Assembly (NCBI RefSeq): GCF_025847235.1
Contig: NZ_JAOZEW010000006.1
Span: 62,001 to 126,000 of the forward strand
Origin: Flavobacterium shii
GTDB taxonomy: Bacteria; Bacteroidota; Bacteroidia; Flavobacteriales; Flavobacteriaceae
Direction of reading: 5' to 3'
DNA length: 64,000 nt
Numbering within the stretch: position 1 is the first letter of the stretch; every line of letters starts with the position of its first letter. Of the stretch, positions 31,457-38,516 are shown one piece after another. The translations under genes and the position numbers were made by a program. The notes beneath the pieces are model-generated. The model was given only the letters and a program-made list of their open reading frames with translations. It searched no databases and was not told the DNA's origin.

Positions 31457-32527
31457 ATGTCAAAATTATTTAGTCCACTGACTATAAAATCAGTAACGTT
31501 TAGAAATAGAATAATCACTTCGCCAATGTGTATGTATATGGCCGAGGATGGCTTTGCGAGTAATTGGCACTTAGTACATTACGGATCAAGAGCTATGGGA
31601 GGCGCAGGGGCTGTCATGCTGGAAGCCACAGCGGTTCAAGCTGATGGGCGCATTGGAGTGGGAGATTTAGGAATCTGGAAAGATGAACATATTGCTCCCC
31701 TTGCAGAGGTTGCTTCCTTTATTAAGAAAAACAGAAGTGTTCCCGCAATACAATTAGCACACTCAGGAAGAAAGGGAAGTACATGGGCTTTAGGAAGAGA
31801 AAGTTATCCTCTGATGCCTGAAGATAAAAACGGTTGGAAAGTAATTGCCCCTTCAGCAATTGCATTTTCACCAGAACATCAAACTCCACGTGAAATGACT
31901 CTGGAAGATATTGAAGGCGTAAAACAAGCTTTTGTCGATGGAGCAGTAAGAGCCTTGAAAGCCGGTTTTGAATTGATTGAGATTCATAGTGCACATGGTT
32001 ATTTACTGAATGAGTTTTTATCCCCTATCCCAAATAAACGAACAGATCATTACGGAGGAAGCCGTGAAAATAGAGTAAGATTATTGTTTGAGATTATAGA
32101 AAAAGTAAAAGAAGTATGGCCAGCTGATCTTCCAATTGCTGTTCGTATATCTGCTACAGATTGGATGGAAGAAGGTTGGACGGGCGAAGATTCAATCTGG
32201 TTGAGTACAAAATTGGTAGAAGCTGGGATAGACATTGTTGACGTTTCAACAGGAGGTACGGTTCCTACGGCTAAAATTACCGTTGGAGTAAGTTACCAAC
32301 TTCTTTTTGCAAGCGCTATCAAGCGTGAAGTAAAAGACAGTTTGTTAGTAGGTACAGTGGGAATGATTACTAGTTCACAACAGGCTGAATCTATACTGAT
32401 CAATGGTGACGCAGATTTAGTTTTTGTAGGTCGTGAGTTTTTAAGAAATCCATATTTCCCTTTAGAAGCTGCAAAAGAACTTCGTTCGGAAATACCTGTA
32501 CCTAAGCCTTATGAGATGGCTTTTTAA
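31457..32527 (+). CDS. Old yellow enzyme family NADH:flavin oxidoreductase (class III, YqjM-like)
   Basis: The 356-residue FMN-dependent TIM-barrel enzyme carries the class III Cys25 in SPMCMY, the substrate-binding His177/His180 in HSAHGYLLNEFLSP, and NKRTDHYGGSRENR, the family signature. It reduces activated C=C bonds of enals, enones or nitro compounds with NAD(P)H. It is cytoplasmic. The adjacent SDR remnant and upstream AraC regulator suggest a former electrophile-detoxifying operon. Confidence 0.93.
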   Translation: MSKLFSPLTIKSVTFRNRIITSPMCMYMAEDGFASNWHLVHYGSRAMGGAGAVMLEATAVQADGRIGVGDLGIWKDEHIAPLAEVASFIKKNRSVPAIQLAHSGRKGSTWALGRESYPLMPEDKNGWKVIAPSAIAFSPEHQTPREMTLEDIEGVKQAFVDGAVRALKAGFELIEIHSAHGYLLNEFLSPIPNKRTDHYGGSRENRVRLLFEIIEKVKEVWPADLPIAVRISATDWMEEGWTGEDSIWLSTKLVEAGIDIVDVSTGGTVPTAKITVGVSYQLLFASAIKREVKDSLLVGTVGMITSSQQAESILINGDADLVFVGREFLRNPYFPLEAAKELRSEIPVPKPYEMAF

Positions 32528-32543
32528 GATTTAAAAACAAATT

Positions 32544-32720
32544 AATACCGGATGGGCAGATAAAGTAACCAATAAAGAAGGAGCAGAAATTGCAGCAGCT
32601 TTGAACAAAGAAGCTATTGAGTCTCAAGATGTAGCAGAAGCAGTTTTATTTGCTTTTAGCCAGCCAGCGAATGTAACAATAAACGATATTGTTGTAAGTC
32701 CAACTTCACAGAACTGGTAA
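32544..32720 (+). pseudogene. 3' remnant of a short-chain dehydrogenase/reductase gene
   Basis: Fifty-eight codons in one frame, starting 17 bp after the old yellow enzyme stop and ending in TAA, read NTGWADKVTNKEG...ESQDVAEAVLFAFSQP...NDIVVSPTSQNW. The DVAEAVLFAFSQP and NDIVVSPTSQ stretches match the typical C-terminal end of SDR-family oxidoreductases. An in-frame stop lies just upstream and there is no start codon or Rossmann region, so the 5' three quarters of the gene are missing, presumably by deletion. Confidence 0.75.
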
Positions 32721-32769
32721 ACTTTAGTTGAGTAAAGCAGCATAGTTTTTTATGCGCATTTAAATATTT

Positions 32770-32802
32770 AGGAAGGTTCTATTAAGTGCGCCTTCTTTTT
32801 TG
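32770..32802 (+). terminator. Intrinsic terminator after old yellow enzyme/SDR remnant
   Basis: GAAGG and CCTTC form a short stem with a 14-nt loop, followed by TTTTTTG. It is weak but correctly placed for the plus-strand group. Confidence 0.5.
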
Positions 32803-32860
32803 TTTATATAGTTGTAAATTGAATGGTTCGAACTCCTTATTTCATATTCCGTAAAATGCA

Positions 32861-32888
32861 AAGAGGTTGTCTGAAAAGACAACCTCTT
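32861..32888 (-). terminator. Intrinsic terminator of the LysE-type gene
   Basis: AAGAGGTTGTCT-gaaa-AGACAACCTCTT is a perfect 12-bp stem with a 4-nt loop, 29 bp after the stop of the minus-strand LysE gene. On that strand a T-rich tail (TTTGCATTTT) follows. Confidence 0.75.
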
Positions 32889-32917
32889 ATATAAAGAAAT
32901 GATACCTTTAAGGAATC

Positions 32918-33544
32918 TTATTTAGTTGAAGAAGTCAGTAGTTTGATTCCAAGTAAGACCAATATCACTCCTGCAGCTTTTTCGAAATAGTGCTTAATGC
33001 TATTAATAGCCTTATTTCGAGCAACTCTTGCAAAACCTGTAGCCAATAGAGAAAACCAAATAAAATGGATACCCGAAATTGCAAGCCCGTAGAATAACTG
33101 TTCCAAGATCGGTGTATTTGGACTTACTACTTGTATAAAAATACTCAGTATAAAAATAGTAGTTTTTGGGTTTGTTACATTGCAGATAAATCCTTGTTTA
33201 AAAGCCATTTTTGGCGATAAGGCATTAACTTTTATGTTTTGATTGGTATCTTGTGTAATATTTCCTTTTTTTGCAAGGAACATCTTAATACCAATATATA
33301 TAAGATATAATGATCCTACTGTTTTTAATACAGTAAATAAAAGTATGGATTGTGAAATAATATAACCTATCCCAAAAAGAGTGTAACCTACGTGAACCAT
33401 CACGGCTAGAGATATACCAATAGCAGTATAAATCCCTAGAGTTTTCCCATGTACTAGACTGTTTTTTGTAACTAGTACGAAATCTGGTCCTGGGCTTATA
33501 GTTGCCAGGATTGCAATGGTCATAACGGCAATAAATTCTGTCAT
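32918..33544 (-). CDS. LysE/RhtB-family amino-acid exporter
   Basis: The 208-residue inner-membrane protein has about six hydrophobic segments. The N-terminal ISPGPDFVLVTKNSLVHG is the LysE/RhtB signature. Members export amino acids such as threonine, homoserine lactone or lysine using the proton gradient; the substrate cannot be told. The gene is monocistronic, with a strong Bacteroidota-type promoter (33696-33726) and a hairpin in its roughly 145-nt leader. Confidence 0.9.
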   Translation of the reverse strand: MTEFIAVMTIAILATISPGPDFVLVTKNSLVHGKTLGIYTAIGISLAVMVHVGYTLFGIGYIISQSILLFTVLKTVGSLYLIYIGIKMFLAKKGNITQDTNQNIKVNALSPKMAFKQGFICNVTNPKTTIFILSIFIQVVSPNTPILEQLFYGLAISGIHFIWFSLLATGFARVARNKAINSIKHYFEKAAGVILVLLGIKLLTSSTK

Positions 33545-33576
33545 TTTTTTTATTAAATTTTAAAGGGTTTGTAGCT

Positions 33577-33609
33577 ATAGATTAAGACTAACTAAATTTC
33601 TTAATCTAT
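33577..33609 (-). promoter_or_regulatory. Perfect 11-bp leader hairpin of the LysE-type gene
   Basis: Arms 33577-33587 and 33599-33609 (core ATAGATTAAG / CTTAATCTAT) are perfectly complementary with an 11-nt loop. They lie 33-65 nt before the start codon, inside the leader. No T-tract follows in the reading direction. It may be an RNA control element or a DNA operator. Confidence 0.5.
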
Positions 33610-33695
33610 CTATTATTTTAAAGGATGTTCAGTATTAATTGCGAAACATTACCTTAATACGAAGATATAAATTTGGTGGTATAAAACAAATATGT

Positions 33696-33726
33696 CAAAT
33701 ATAATTGAACATTTATCTTATTCAAA
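33696..33726 (-). promoter_or_regulatory. Consensus promoter of the LysE-type gene
   Basis: On the minus strand TTTG (33723-33726), a 19-bp spacer and TATATTTG (33696-33703) match the Bacteroidota -33/-7 consensus exactly. This is among the best promoters in the window. Confidence 0.7.
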
Positions 33727-33950
33727 TCAACTTTAAATTTGATTGATGAGATTAAAACCGTTGATTTAAAAATGGAAACCTGGGGATGATTAAAAAGGCT
33801 CTGTCGCATCTAGAGTTAAGTTTTATCTTTTTTAAATTCTTAAATGGATTGGGATTTTGCCGATGTTTTGGGAGCCCTTTTGAGAATACTGAAAGCTGTA
33901 AGGATATAGAAAAATAATTTAAAACAATGCTATAATATCCCTATTATAAT
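33727..33950. other. Intergenic region with possible insertion-sequence scar
   Basis: No intact ORF is present. GGCTCTGTCGCA at 33797-33808 looks like an insertion-sequence end, and the minus-strand reading of about 33800-33890 gives a short Lys/Asn-rich peptide that could be a transposase tail. The evidence is weak. The rest is AT-rich. Confidence 0.2.
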
Positions 33951-33982
33951 AAAAGCTCCTGTTAAGATAAACAGGAGCTTTT
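33951..33982 (-). terminator. Intrinsic terminator of yceI
   Basis: AAAAGCTCCTGTT and AACAGGAGCTTTT form a perfect 13-bp stem with a 6-nt loop, 24 bp after the YceI stop on the minus strand, ending in TTTTATTATAA. Confidence 0.82.
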
Positions 33983-34006
33983 AAAGAATAATAATTAACC
34001 AGTATC

Positions 34007-34681
34007 TTATTTTTTGGCGTTCACATTGATACCAATCTCGATATTTTTGCTGATCATCCATTCTGCAGGATCTGATTCTGACGCTCCAAATTTAATATCC
34101 CAATCCGCACGGTTAACGGTAAATTTAGCCTGTATGGTTGCAGTACCATTTATTACAGTAATTTTTGCGGGGAATGTAACATTAAGTGCTTTGCCTTTAA
34201 GGGTAAGGTTACCACTTACTGTTTTGTTAGCACCTTCTACAGCATCTTTTACAGGAGCATCTAAGTTAGTAACGCTGGTAATTTTAAAGTCAGCAGTTGG
34301 GTTTTTATCAACATCAAAAAAATCGGCGCTTTTTAAGTGGCTTTCTAATTCTGAATATTTTTTATCTTTTTCTGTAACCGATGCCGGATCAACTTTAAGT
34401 GATTGCATATCAATTACAAATTCACCTGCCGTAAGTTCTTCGCCTTCAACGGATACTTCGCCAGATTTGATAGCAAGCGTTCCCCAACGTGGTGAAAAGC
34501 CACCTTTATGGAATGCTTTCCAGTCTACTTTGGAAGTTTCCAGGTTTACGGCTAATACATCTCCTTTTTTTTCGGCAACCTTTTGTTCTTTACCTGTTGT
34601 TGTTTCGTTAGAGGATTTCCCTCCGCATGCTGTGAGGAATAAAGTAACTGCTGCTAATGTAAATACGTTTAATTTTTTCAT
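34007..34681 (-). CDS. yceI: YceI-family lipocalin-like lipoprotein
   Basis: The 224-residue protein has a lipoprotein signal (LTACGGKSS, Cys19). The YceI beta-barrel follows (about 48-222): VDWKAFHKGGFSPRWGTL at its start, KVDPASVTEKDKKYSELESH, LKSADFFDVDKNPTADFKIT and the final NRADWDIKFG. YceI proteins bind amphiphilic isoprenoid-like ligands such as polyisoprenoids in the envelope; the physiological role is not settled. It is monocistronic with a terminator. A long antisense ORF of equal length on the plus strand is a coding shadow. Confidence 0.92.
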   Translation of the reverse strand: MKKLNVFTLAAVTLFLTACGGKSSNETTTGKEQKVAEKKGDVLAVNLETSKVDWKAFHKGGFSPRWGTLAIKSGEVSVEGEELTAGEFVIDMQSLKVDPASVTEKDKKYSELESHLKSADFFDVDKNPTADFKITSVTNLDAPVKDAVEGANKTVSGNLTLKGKALNVTFPAKITVINGTATIQAKFTVNRADWDIKFGASESDPAEWMISKNIEIGINVNAKK

Positions 34682-34952
34682 TTGTTAATGTGATTAATTA
34701 CTAATAGGTTTTTAGATAATTTTAAAGGCTTTAAATTATGAAATTTTCTCCACTTTTTTATTGCCTAAAAATTTGATTGTTTTTTTTATTGAAAAGCTTT
34801 TATCGTCTCTGGGCAGGGAAACAACAATAACTACTAAATCTGTCATCGTTTTTTATAATAAAACTTCATTCACTGAATATAAAAATAGGGATAAATAATA
34901 TATGTTGCGACAGGTAGTATGGCTTTTGAAATTTTATTATCAAATGTAAAAT
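34682..34952. other. Intergenic region upstream of yceI
   Basis: The only signal is a minus-strand TACATTTG (34941-34948) matching TAnnTTTG, with no TTG at a fitting distance; it would give a leader of about 255 nt. The rest is AT-rich without an ORF. Confidence 0.3.
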
Positions 34953-34977
34953 TTCTGACTACTTGTGATAGTCAGAA
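34953..34977 (-). terminator. Stem-loop terminator after beta-barrel gene
   Basis: A 9-bp stem (34953-34961 with 34969-34977, core CTGACTA/TAGTCAG) with a 7-nt loop is followed on the minus strand by a short TTTT. It lies 58 bp after the beta-barrel gene stop. Confidence 0.6.
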
Positions 34978-35034
34978 TTTTAATATTTAAGAGAGAAAAT
35001 AGAGAATGCAAATAATTTGTCTTTTTTTTTGATA

Positions 35035-35640
35035 TTAAAAAATATAAAATAAGCTTACTTGTCCTGTATTGTTCTTAAAATCGTTATCTACACCTGCAGT
35101 TTTTACTTTAGTAACATTAGTAAAAGACATATAATATCTGGCACCAATCCCTAGTCCGTTTTTAAATTGATAGCCAATTCCGCCTGAAGCACCACCATCA
35201 ATTTTTTCGGCATACTTTGTATCAGAAGAGATACCTAAACTCTTAAAATTGTCATCTACTAATATACCAATTTGTGGACCTGCTTCGAAATATAAGCCAA
35301 AATTTGTTTTATACTTTAAAAGAATTGGAACCGCTACATAAGACAGTTTAATATCCTTACCATCCAAAAGGCCTCCTTTTAGTTTTGCTCCTTGGGTCGA
35401 ATATAAAAATTCTTCCTGAATACTTAAGTTATCATTGATTTTGTAACCTACAATTCCACCTGCATGGAAGCCTTGTAAACCTTCTGTATCAAAGTCTGCA
35501 TTGCTAAAATTGCTGTAATTGGCTCCAGCTTTCACTCCAAAATAAAGACGATCCGTTATGTTTTTGAAAAAGCTTTGGCTAAAACCGCTTGTAGATGCCA
35601 GTAGAATACAGCCAATAAATATTTTTTTAAAGATTTTCAT
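35035..35640 (-). CDS. Secreted outer-membrane beta-barrel protein (PorT/OmpW-like size)
   Basis: I choose the ATG at 35640 (201 residues) because it begins the signal peptide MKIFKKIFIGCILLASTSGF; an ATG at 35703 only adds unrelated residues. The mature protein is an eight-strand-like barrel (FGVKAGANYSNFSN, GFHAGGIVGYKIND, FEAGPQIGIL, GIGARYYMSF), ending in SLFYIF with terminal Phe. It fits the outer membrane beta-barrel families (OMP_b-brl_2/PorT-like) common in Bacteroidota. The function is unknown and it is monocistronic. Confidence 0.82.
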   Translation of the reverse strand: MKIFKKIFIGCILLASTSGFSQSFFKNITDRLYFGVKAGANYSNFSNADFDTEGLQGFHAGGIVGYKINDNLSIQEEFLYSTQGAKLKGGLLDGKDIKLSYVAVPILLKYKTNFGLYFEAGPQIGILVDDNFKSLGISSDTKYAEKIDGGASGGIGYQFKNGLGIGARYYMSFTNVTKVKTAGVDNDFKNNTGQVSLFYIF

Positions 35641-35840
35641 AATTACAATTCTGTTAAGATTTATACTAAATGTTGTTTTATAGGACAAAAGTATAGAGAG
35701 CAAAGGTTTGGAGTATAATAAATTGATGTGAGGCGGACAAAATTCAAGTTAAAGCGGTCGATTACTAATATTCTAAACGATTATTAACCATATTTACTCT
35801 TTATACATGTTTTAATATTTTGCCATTAATACAGGATATG
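35641..35840. other. Intergenic region before PUL 2
   Basis: This stretch separates the minus-strand beta-barrel gene from the first PUL 2 operator. Short TATTTTG-like strings occur, but no full promoter or ORF was recognised. Confidence 0.3.
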
Positions 35841-35895
35841 TCTATGGTTTTGAATGATATGTCCATTATTTAAAAATTCATTCTCTATAATTTTA
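35841..35895 (+). promoter_or_regulatory. PUL 2 operator/promoter A (before GH89)
   Basis: Half-sites TCTATGGTT (start 35841) and TCCATTATT (start 35862) are 21 bp apart. TAATTTTA, one mismatch to TAnnTTTG, starts at 35888, exactly 26 bp after the second half-site. The same 21/26 geometry recurs at 38430 and 56907. It is probably bound by the AraC domain of the hybrid regulator at 52528-56568. Confidence 0.7.
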
Positions 35896-35922
35896 TCTTT
35901 AATTCAGTATTTAATTTATTTA

Positions 35923-35994
35923 ATGATGTCAGAGACAAATTTTAAAAGCCTTAAGTCTCAATGTTTCATAAGAATAATTGGATTAGTATTTTGA
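35923..35994 (+). CDS. Possible 23-codon leader peptide upstream of GH89
   Basis: ATG ATG ... TGA encodes MMSETNFKSLKSQCFIRIIG and three more residues. It begins about 28 bp after operator A's -7 element and ends 9 bp before a strong terminator. Its place between promoter and terminator suggests a leader peptide, but no ribosome-binding or codon evidence proves translation. Its composition suggests no obvious amino-acid sensing. Confidence 0.3.
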   Translation: MMSETNFKSLKSQCFIRIIGLVF

Positions 35995-36003
35995 TTTTGT
36001 TTT

Positions 36004-36032
36004 AATAGGGAGGTATAATCTCCCTATTTTTT
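36004..36032 (+). terminator. Intrinsic terminator in the GH89 leader
   Basis: AATAGGGAG and CTCCCTATT form a perfect 9-bp stem with a 7-nt loop, followed by TTTTTTG. No annotated plus-strand gene precedes it. It lies between operator A and the GH89 start, so it is either an attenuator or the 3' end of a short RNA. Confidence 0.75.
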
Positions 36033-36085
36033 GTGTCAATTTCAGAATTAATATTTGCTATTAATTAGATAAATAATAAAACTAT

Positions 36086-38278
36086 ATGAAAAGAGAATGT
36101 TTGAAAGTTAAAAATTATAGCTCCTTAAAATTTGTAATCCCTTTTTTTGTAATCCTATTTTTTTTAGAACCGGATGTGTACAGTCAAAATGACAAAACCA
36201 CAAAAAGTTCAAAAGCTGTAATAAAAAGACTTATTGGTAAAAGAGCCGATGAATTTGAATTGACAATTGTCGAAAATAAGAATCCAGATCAATCAGATTG
36301 GTTTGAAGTAACAACCAAAGACAATCGCGTAAAAATCCAGGGAACATCCAATACAGCCATTTGTTATGCAGCCTATAATTTCCTTAAATATATTGGAGCA
36401 GTTTTGGTTAGCTGGGAAGGAAACAGGATTGATTTGCCTAAAAGCTGGCCCAAGTATTCAAAAAAAGAATCGACTCCGTTTAAATACAGAGAATATTTAA
36501 ACGCTTGTACATTTGGTTACACAACTCCGTGGTGGGATTGGAAACGCTGGGAACAAGAAATAGACTGGATGGCATTTCACGGCATTAATCTGCCTACAGC
36601 AATGGAAGGGCAAGAAGCAGTGTGGCAGGAACTATGGAAAGAATACGGGTTAACAGATAGCCAATTAGCAGCACATTTTACAGGGCCTGCATTTTTGCCT
36701 TGGCAGCGAATGGGCAATATAAATAGTCTTGAAGGACCATTACCACAAGAATGGATTAGTAAAAAAGGTAAACTTCAAAAACAAATATTGCAAAGAATGA
36801 AAGCTTTGGGTATGCATCCTGTAGTGCCAGCTTTTAGTGGTTATGTTCCAAAAGCATTTGCAGAGAAACATCCCGAATCAAAGATAAGCGAATTAAAATC
36901 CTGGTCTGGAGGAGGTTTTGAGAGTACCTATTTATTAGATTCTAAGGATCCTTTGTTTAAAGAATTAGGAAAACGTTTTATCGAAATTTACACTAAACTA
37001 TATGGACATTCGGATTTTTATCTGGCTGATTCTTTTAATGAAATAACACCACCAGTTTCTGAAGAACATAAATATGAGGAACTTTCAGATTACGGAAAAA
37101 CAATATTCGAAACCATTAATGAAGCCTCTCCCGGAGCTGTTTGGGTTATGCAGGGTTGGCTTTTTGGAGATAATAAAGAGTTTTGGACTAAAGAAGCAAC
37201 TAGCGCTTTCTTAAGTAAAGTGCCAAATGAAAGAATGATAATTCAGGATTATGCCAATGACCGATATAAAGTTTGGGAAAACCAGGAAGCTTTTTACGGA
37301 AAACAATGGACTTATGGTTATGTACATAATTACGGAGGATCTAATCCTGTTTACGGCGATTTAAATTTCTACAAAAATGAGCTTACCAGTTTATTAAAGA
37401 ACCCAAACAAGGGGAATGTTGTGGGATATGGTGTTATGCCGGAAGGTTTAAATAATAACTCGATAGTTTACGAGTATATCTACGATTTGCCATGGACACA
37501 AGGGAAAGAACCTGTAAACGATTGGCTACAGCATTATTTAAATGCCCGATATGGAAAAAATACTTCTAATTCTGTTTTTCAGGCTTGGAAACTTTTAGTA
37601 GAATCTGTTTATAGTACAAAGTATTGGGAAACGCGCTGGTGGAATGATAGGGCAGGAGCATATTTGTTTTTTAAAAGGCCGACTCTAAAAATAACAGAAT
37701 TTAAAGGAAATCCCGGAGATAAAGAAAAGCTAAAAGAAGCTTTGGATATTTTGCAGAAAGAAAGTAAAAACTTCGATAAAAACAGTCTTTATAATTATGA
37801 TTTACTTGATGTTTCTAGACACTATTACTCACTTTGTATTGATGATTTATTGATGGAATGTGTAAAAACGTATGAGCAGAAAGACCTGCCAAAAGCAGAT
37901 GCATTATTTAAAGAAATAGAAAAGCAAAGTTTAGATATAGATAGTATGCTTTCTGGGCAGCCATTGAATAATTTAAATTATTGGCTACAATCTGCATGGG
38001 ATTATGGAAGTAATGCCAAAGAATCAAAGCTATATCTAAAAAACGCAAAAACATTAATAACGCTTTGGGGCGGAGAAGGCCATTTAAATGATTATGCTTC
38101 CAGATCATGGCGTGGTATGTATGCAGAATTTTATTGGCCCAGATGGAAAATGTTTCTTGAGGCACTAAGAGATTCAGAAATCAATAAAACTCCATTTGTG
38201 GAATCGGATGTAAGAGCATCGATAAAAAATTGGGAAATAAAATGGTGTGAAAGTGCTGCAATGTACAATGAACATTAA
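36086..38278 (+). CDS. Secreted GH89 alpha-N-acetylglucosaminidase (NAGLU-like)
   Basis: The 730-residue protein has about the length of human NAGLU. An N-terminal signal (hydrophobic about 16-30, cleavage near VYSQ) precedes a small alpha/beta domain, the catalytic barrel (about 125-480) and an all-helical C-terminal domain. The catalytic pair is Glu319 in LADSFNEITPP and Glu453 in GVMPEGLNNNS, and WTYGYVHNYGG is another GH89 hallmark. The enzyme releases terminal alpha-linked GlcNAc and does not accept free-amine GlcN, which matters because an HGSNAT-like N-acetyltransferase lies in the same putative regulon (61308-62453). Its operator A shows the HTCS-type repeat, and the leader holds a terminator. 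Confidence 0.93.
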   Translation: MKRECLKVKNYSSLKFVIPFFVILFFLEPDVYSQNDKTTKSSKAVIKRLIGKRADEFELTIVENKNPDQSDWFEVTTKDNRVKIQGTSNTAICYAAYNFLKYIGAVLVSWEGNRIDLPKSWPKYSKKESTPFKYREYLNACTFGYTTPWWDWKRWEQEIDWMAFHGINLPTAMEGQEAVWQELWKEYGLTDSQLAAHFTGPAFLPWQRMGNINSLEGPLPQEWISKKGKLQKQILQRMKALGMHPVVPAFSGYVPKAFAEKHPESKISELKSWSGGGFESTYLLDSKDPLFKELGKRFIEIYTKLYGHSDFYLADSFNEITPPVSEEHKYEELSDYGKTIFETINEASPGAVWVMQGWLFGDNKEFWTKEATSAFLSKVPNERMIIQDYANDRYKVWENQEAFYGKQWTYGYVHNYGGSNPVYGDLNFYKNELTSLLKNPNKGNVVGYGVMPEGLNNNSIVYEYIYDLPWTQGKEPVNDWLQHYLNARYGKNTSNSVFQAWKLLVESVYSTKYWETRWWNDRAGAYLFFKRPTLKITEFKGNPGDKEKLKEALDILQKESKNFDKNSLYNYDLLDVSRHYYSLCIDDLLMECVKTYEQKDLPKADALFKEIEKQSLDIDSMLSGQPLNNLNYWLQSAWDYGSNAKESKLYLKNAKTLITLWGGEGHLNDYASRSWRGMYAEFYWPRWKMFLEALRDSEINKTPFVESDVRASIKNWEIKWCESAAMYNEH

Positions 38279-38429
38279 CACTGAGCTAAATAAAGATCAT
38301 TAAGCATATCCACTTTATTGTTTAAATTAATTTCTGTAATGTTTTGTGAGGATATATTTATTTTTAATTCTTGAGCACTAGAAAATTAAATCTCCGAAGC
38401 CCATATTCCGGCTGTATTGACTAAAAAAA

Positions 38430-38484
38430 TCCATGTTTGTGAATAATCTGTCCATTTATTAACAATTCATTAATACTATTTTCG
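38430..38484 (+). promoter_or_regulatory. PUL 2 operator/promoter B (before SusC 2)
   Basis: TCCATGTTT (start 38430) and TCCATTTAT (start 38451) are 21 bp apart. TATTTTCG, one mismatch to TAnnTTTG, starts at 38477, exactly 26 bp after the second half-site start. The SusC start codon lies 33 bp after the -7. Confidence 0.75.
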
Positions 38485-38516
38485 CTTTACTATTTAACCA
38501 ATTAACCAAATATAAT

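Noticed and set aside
34014..34688. Long plus-strand ORF (224 codons) opposite yceI
   Set aside because: It mirrors yceI codon by codon, has hydrophobic nonsense composition, and yceI has a clear lipoprotein signal and family motifs.
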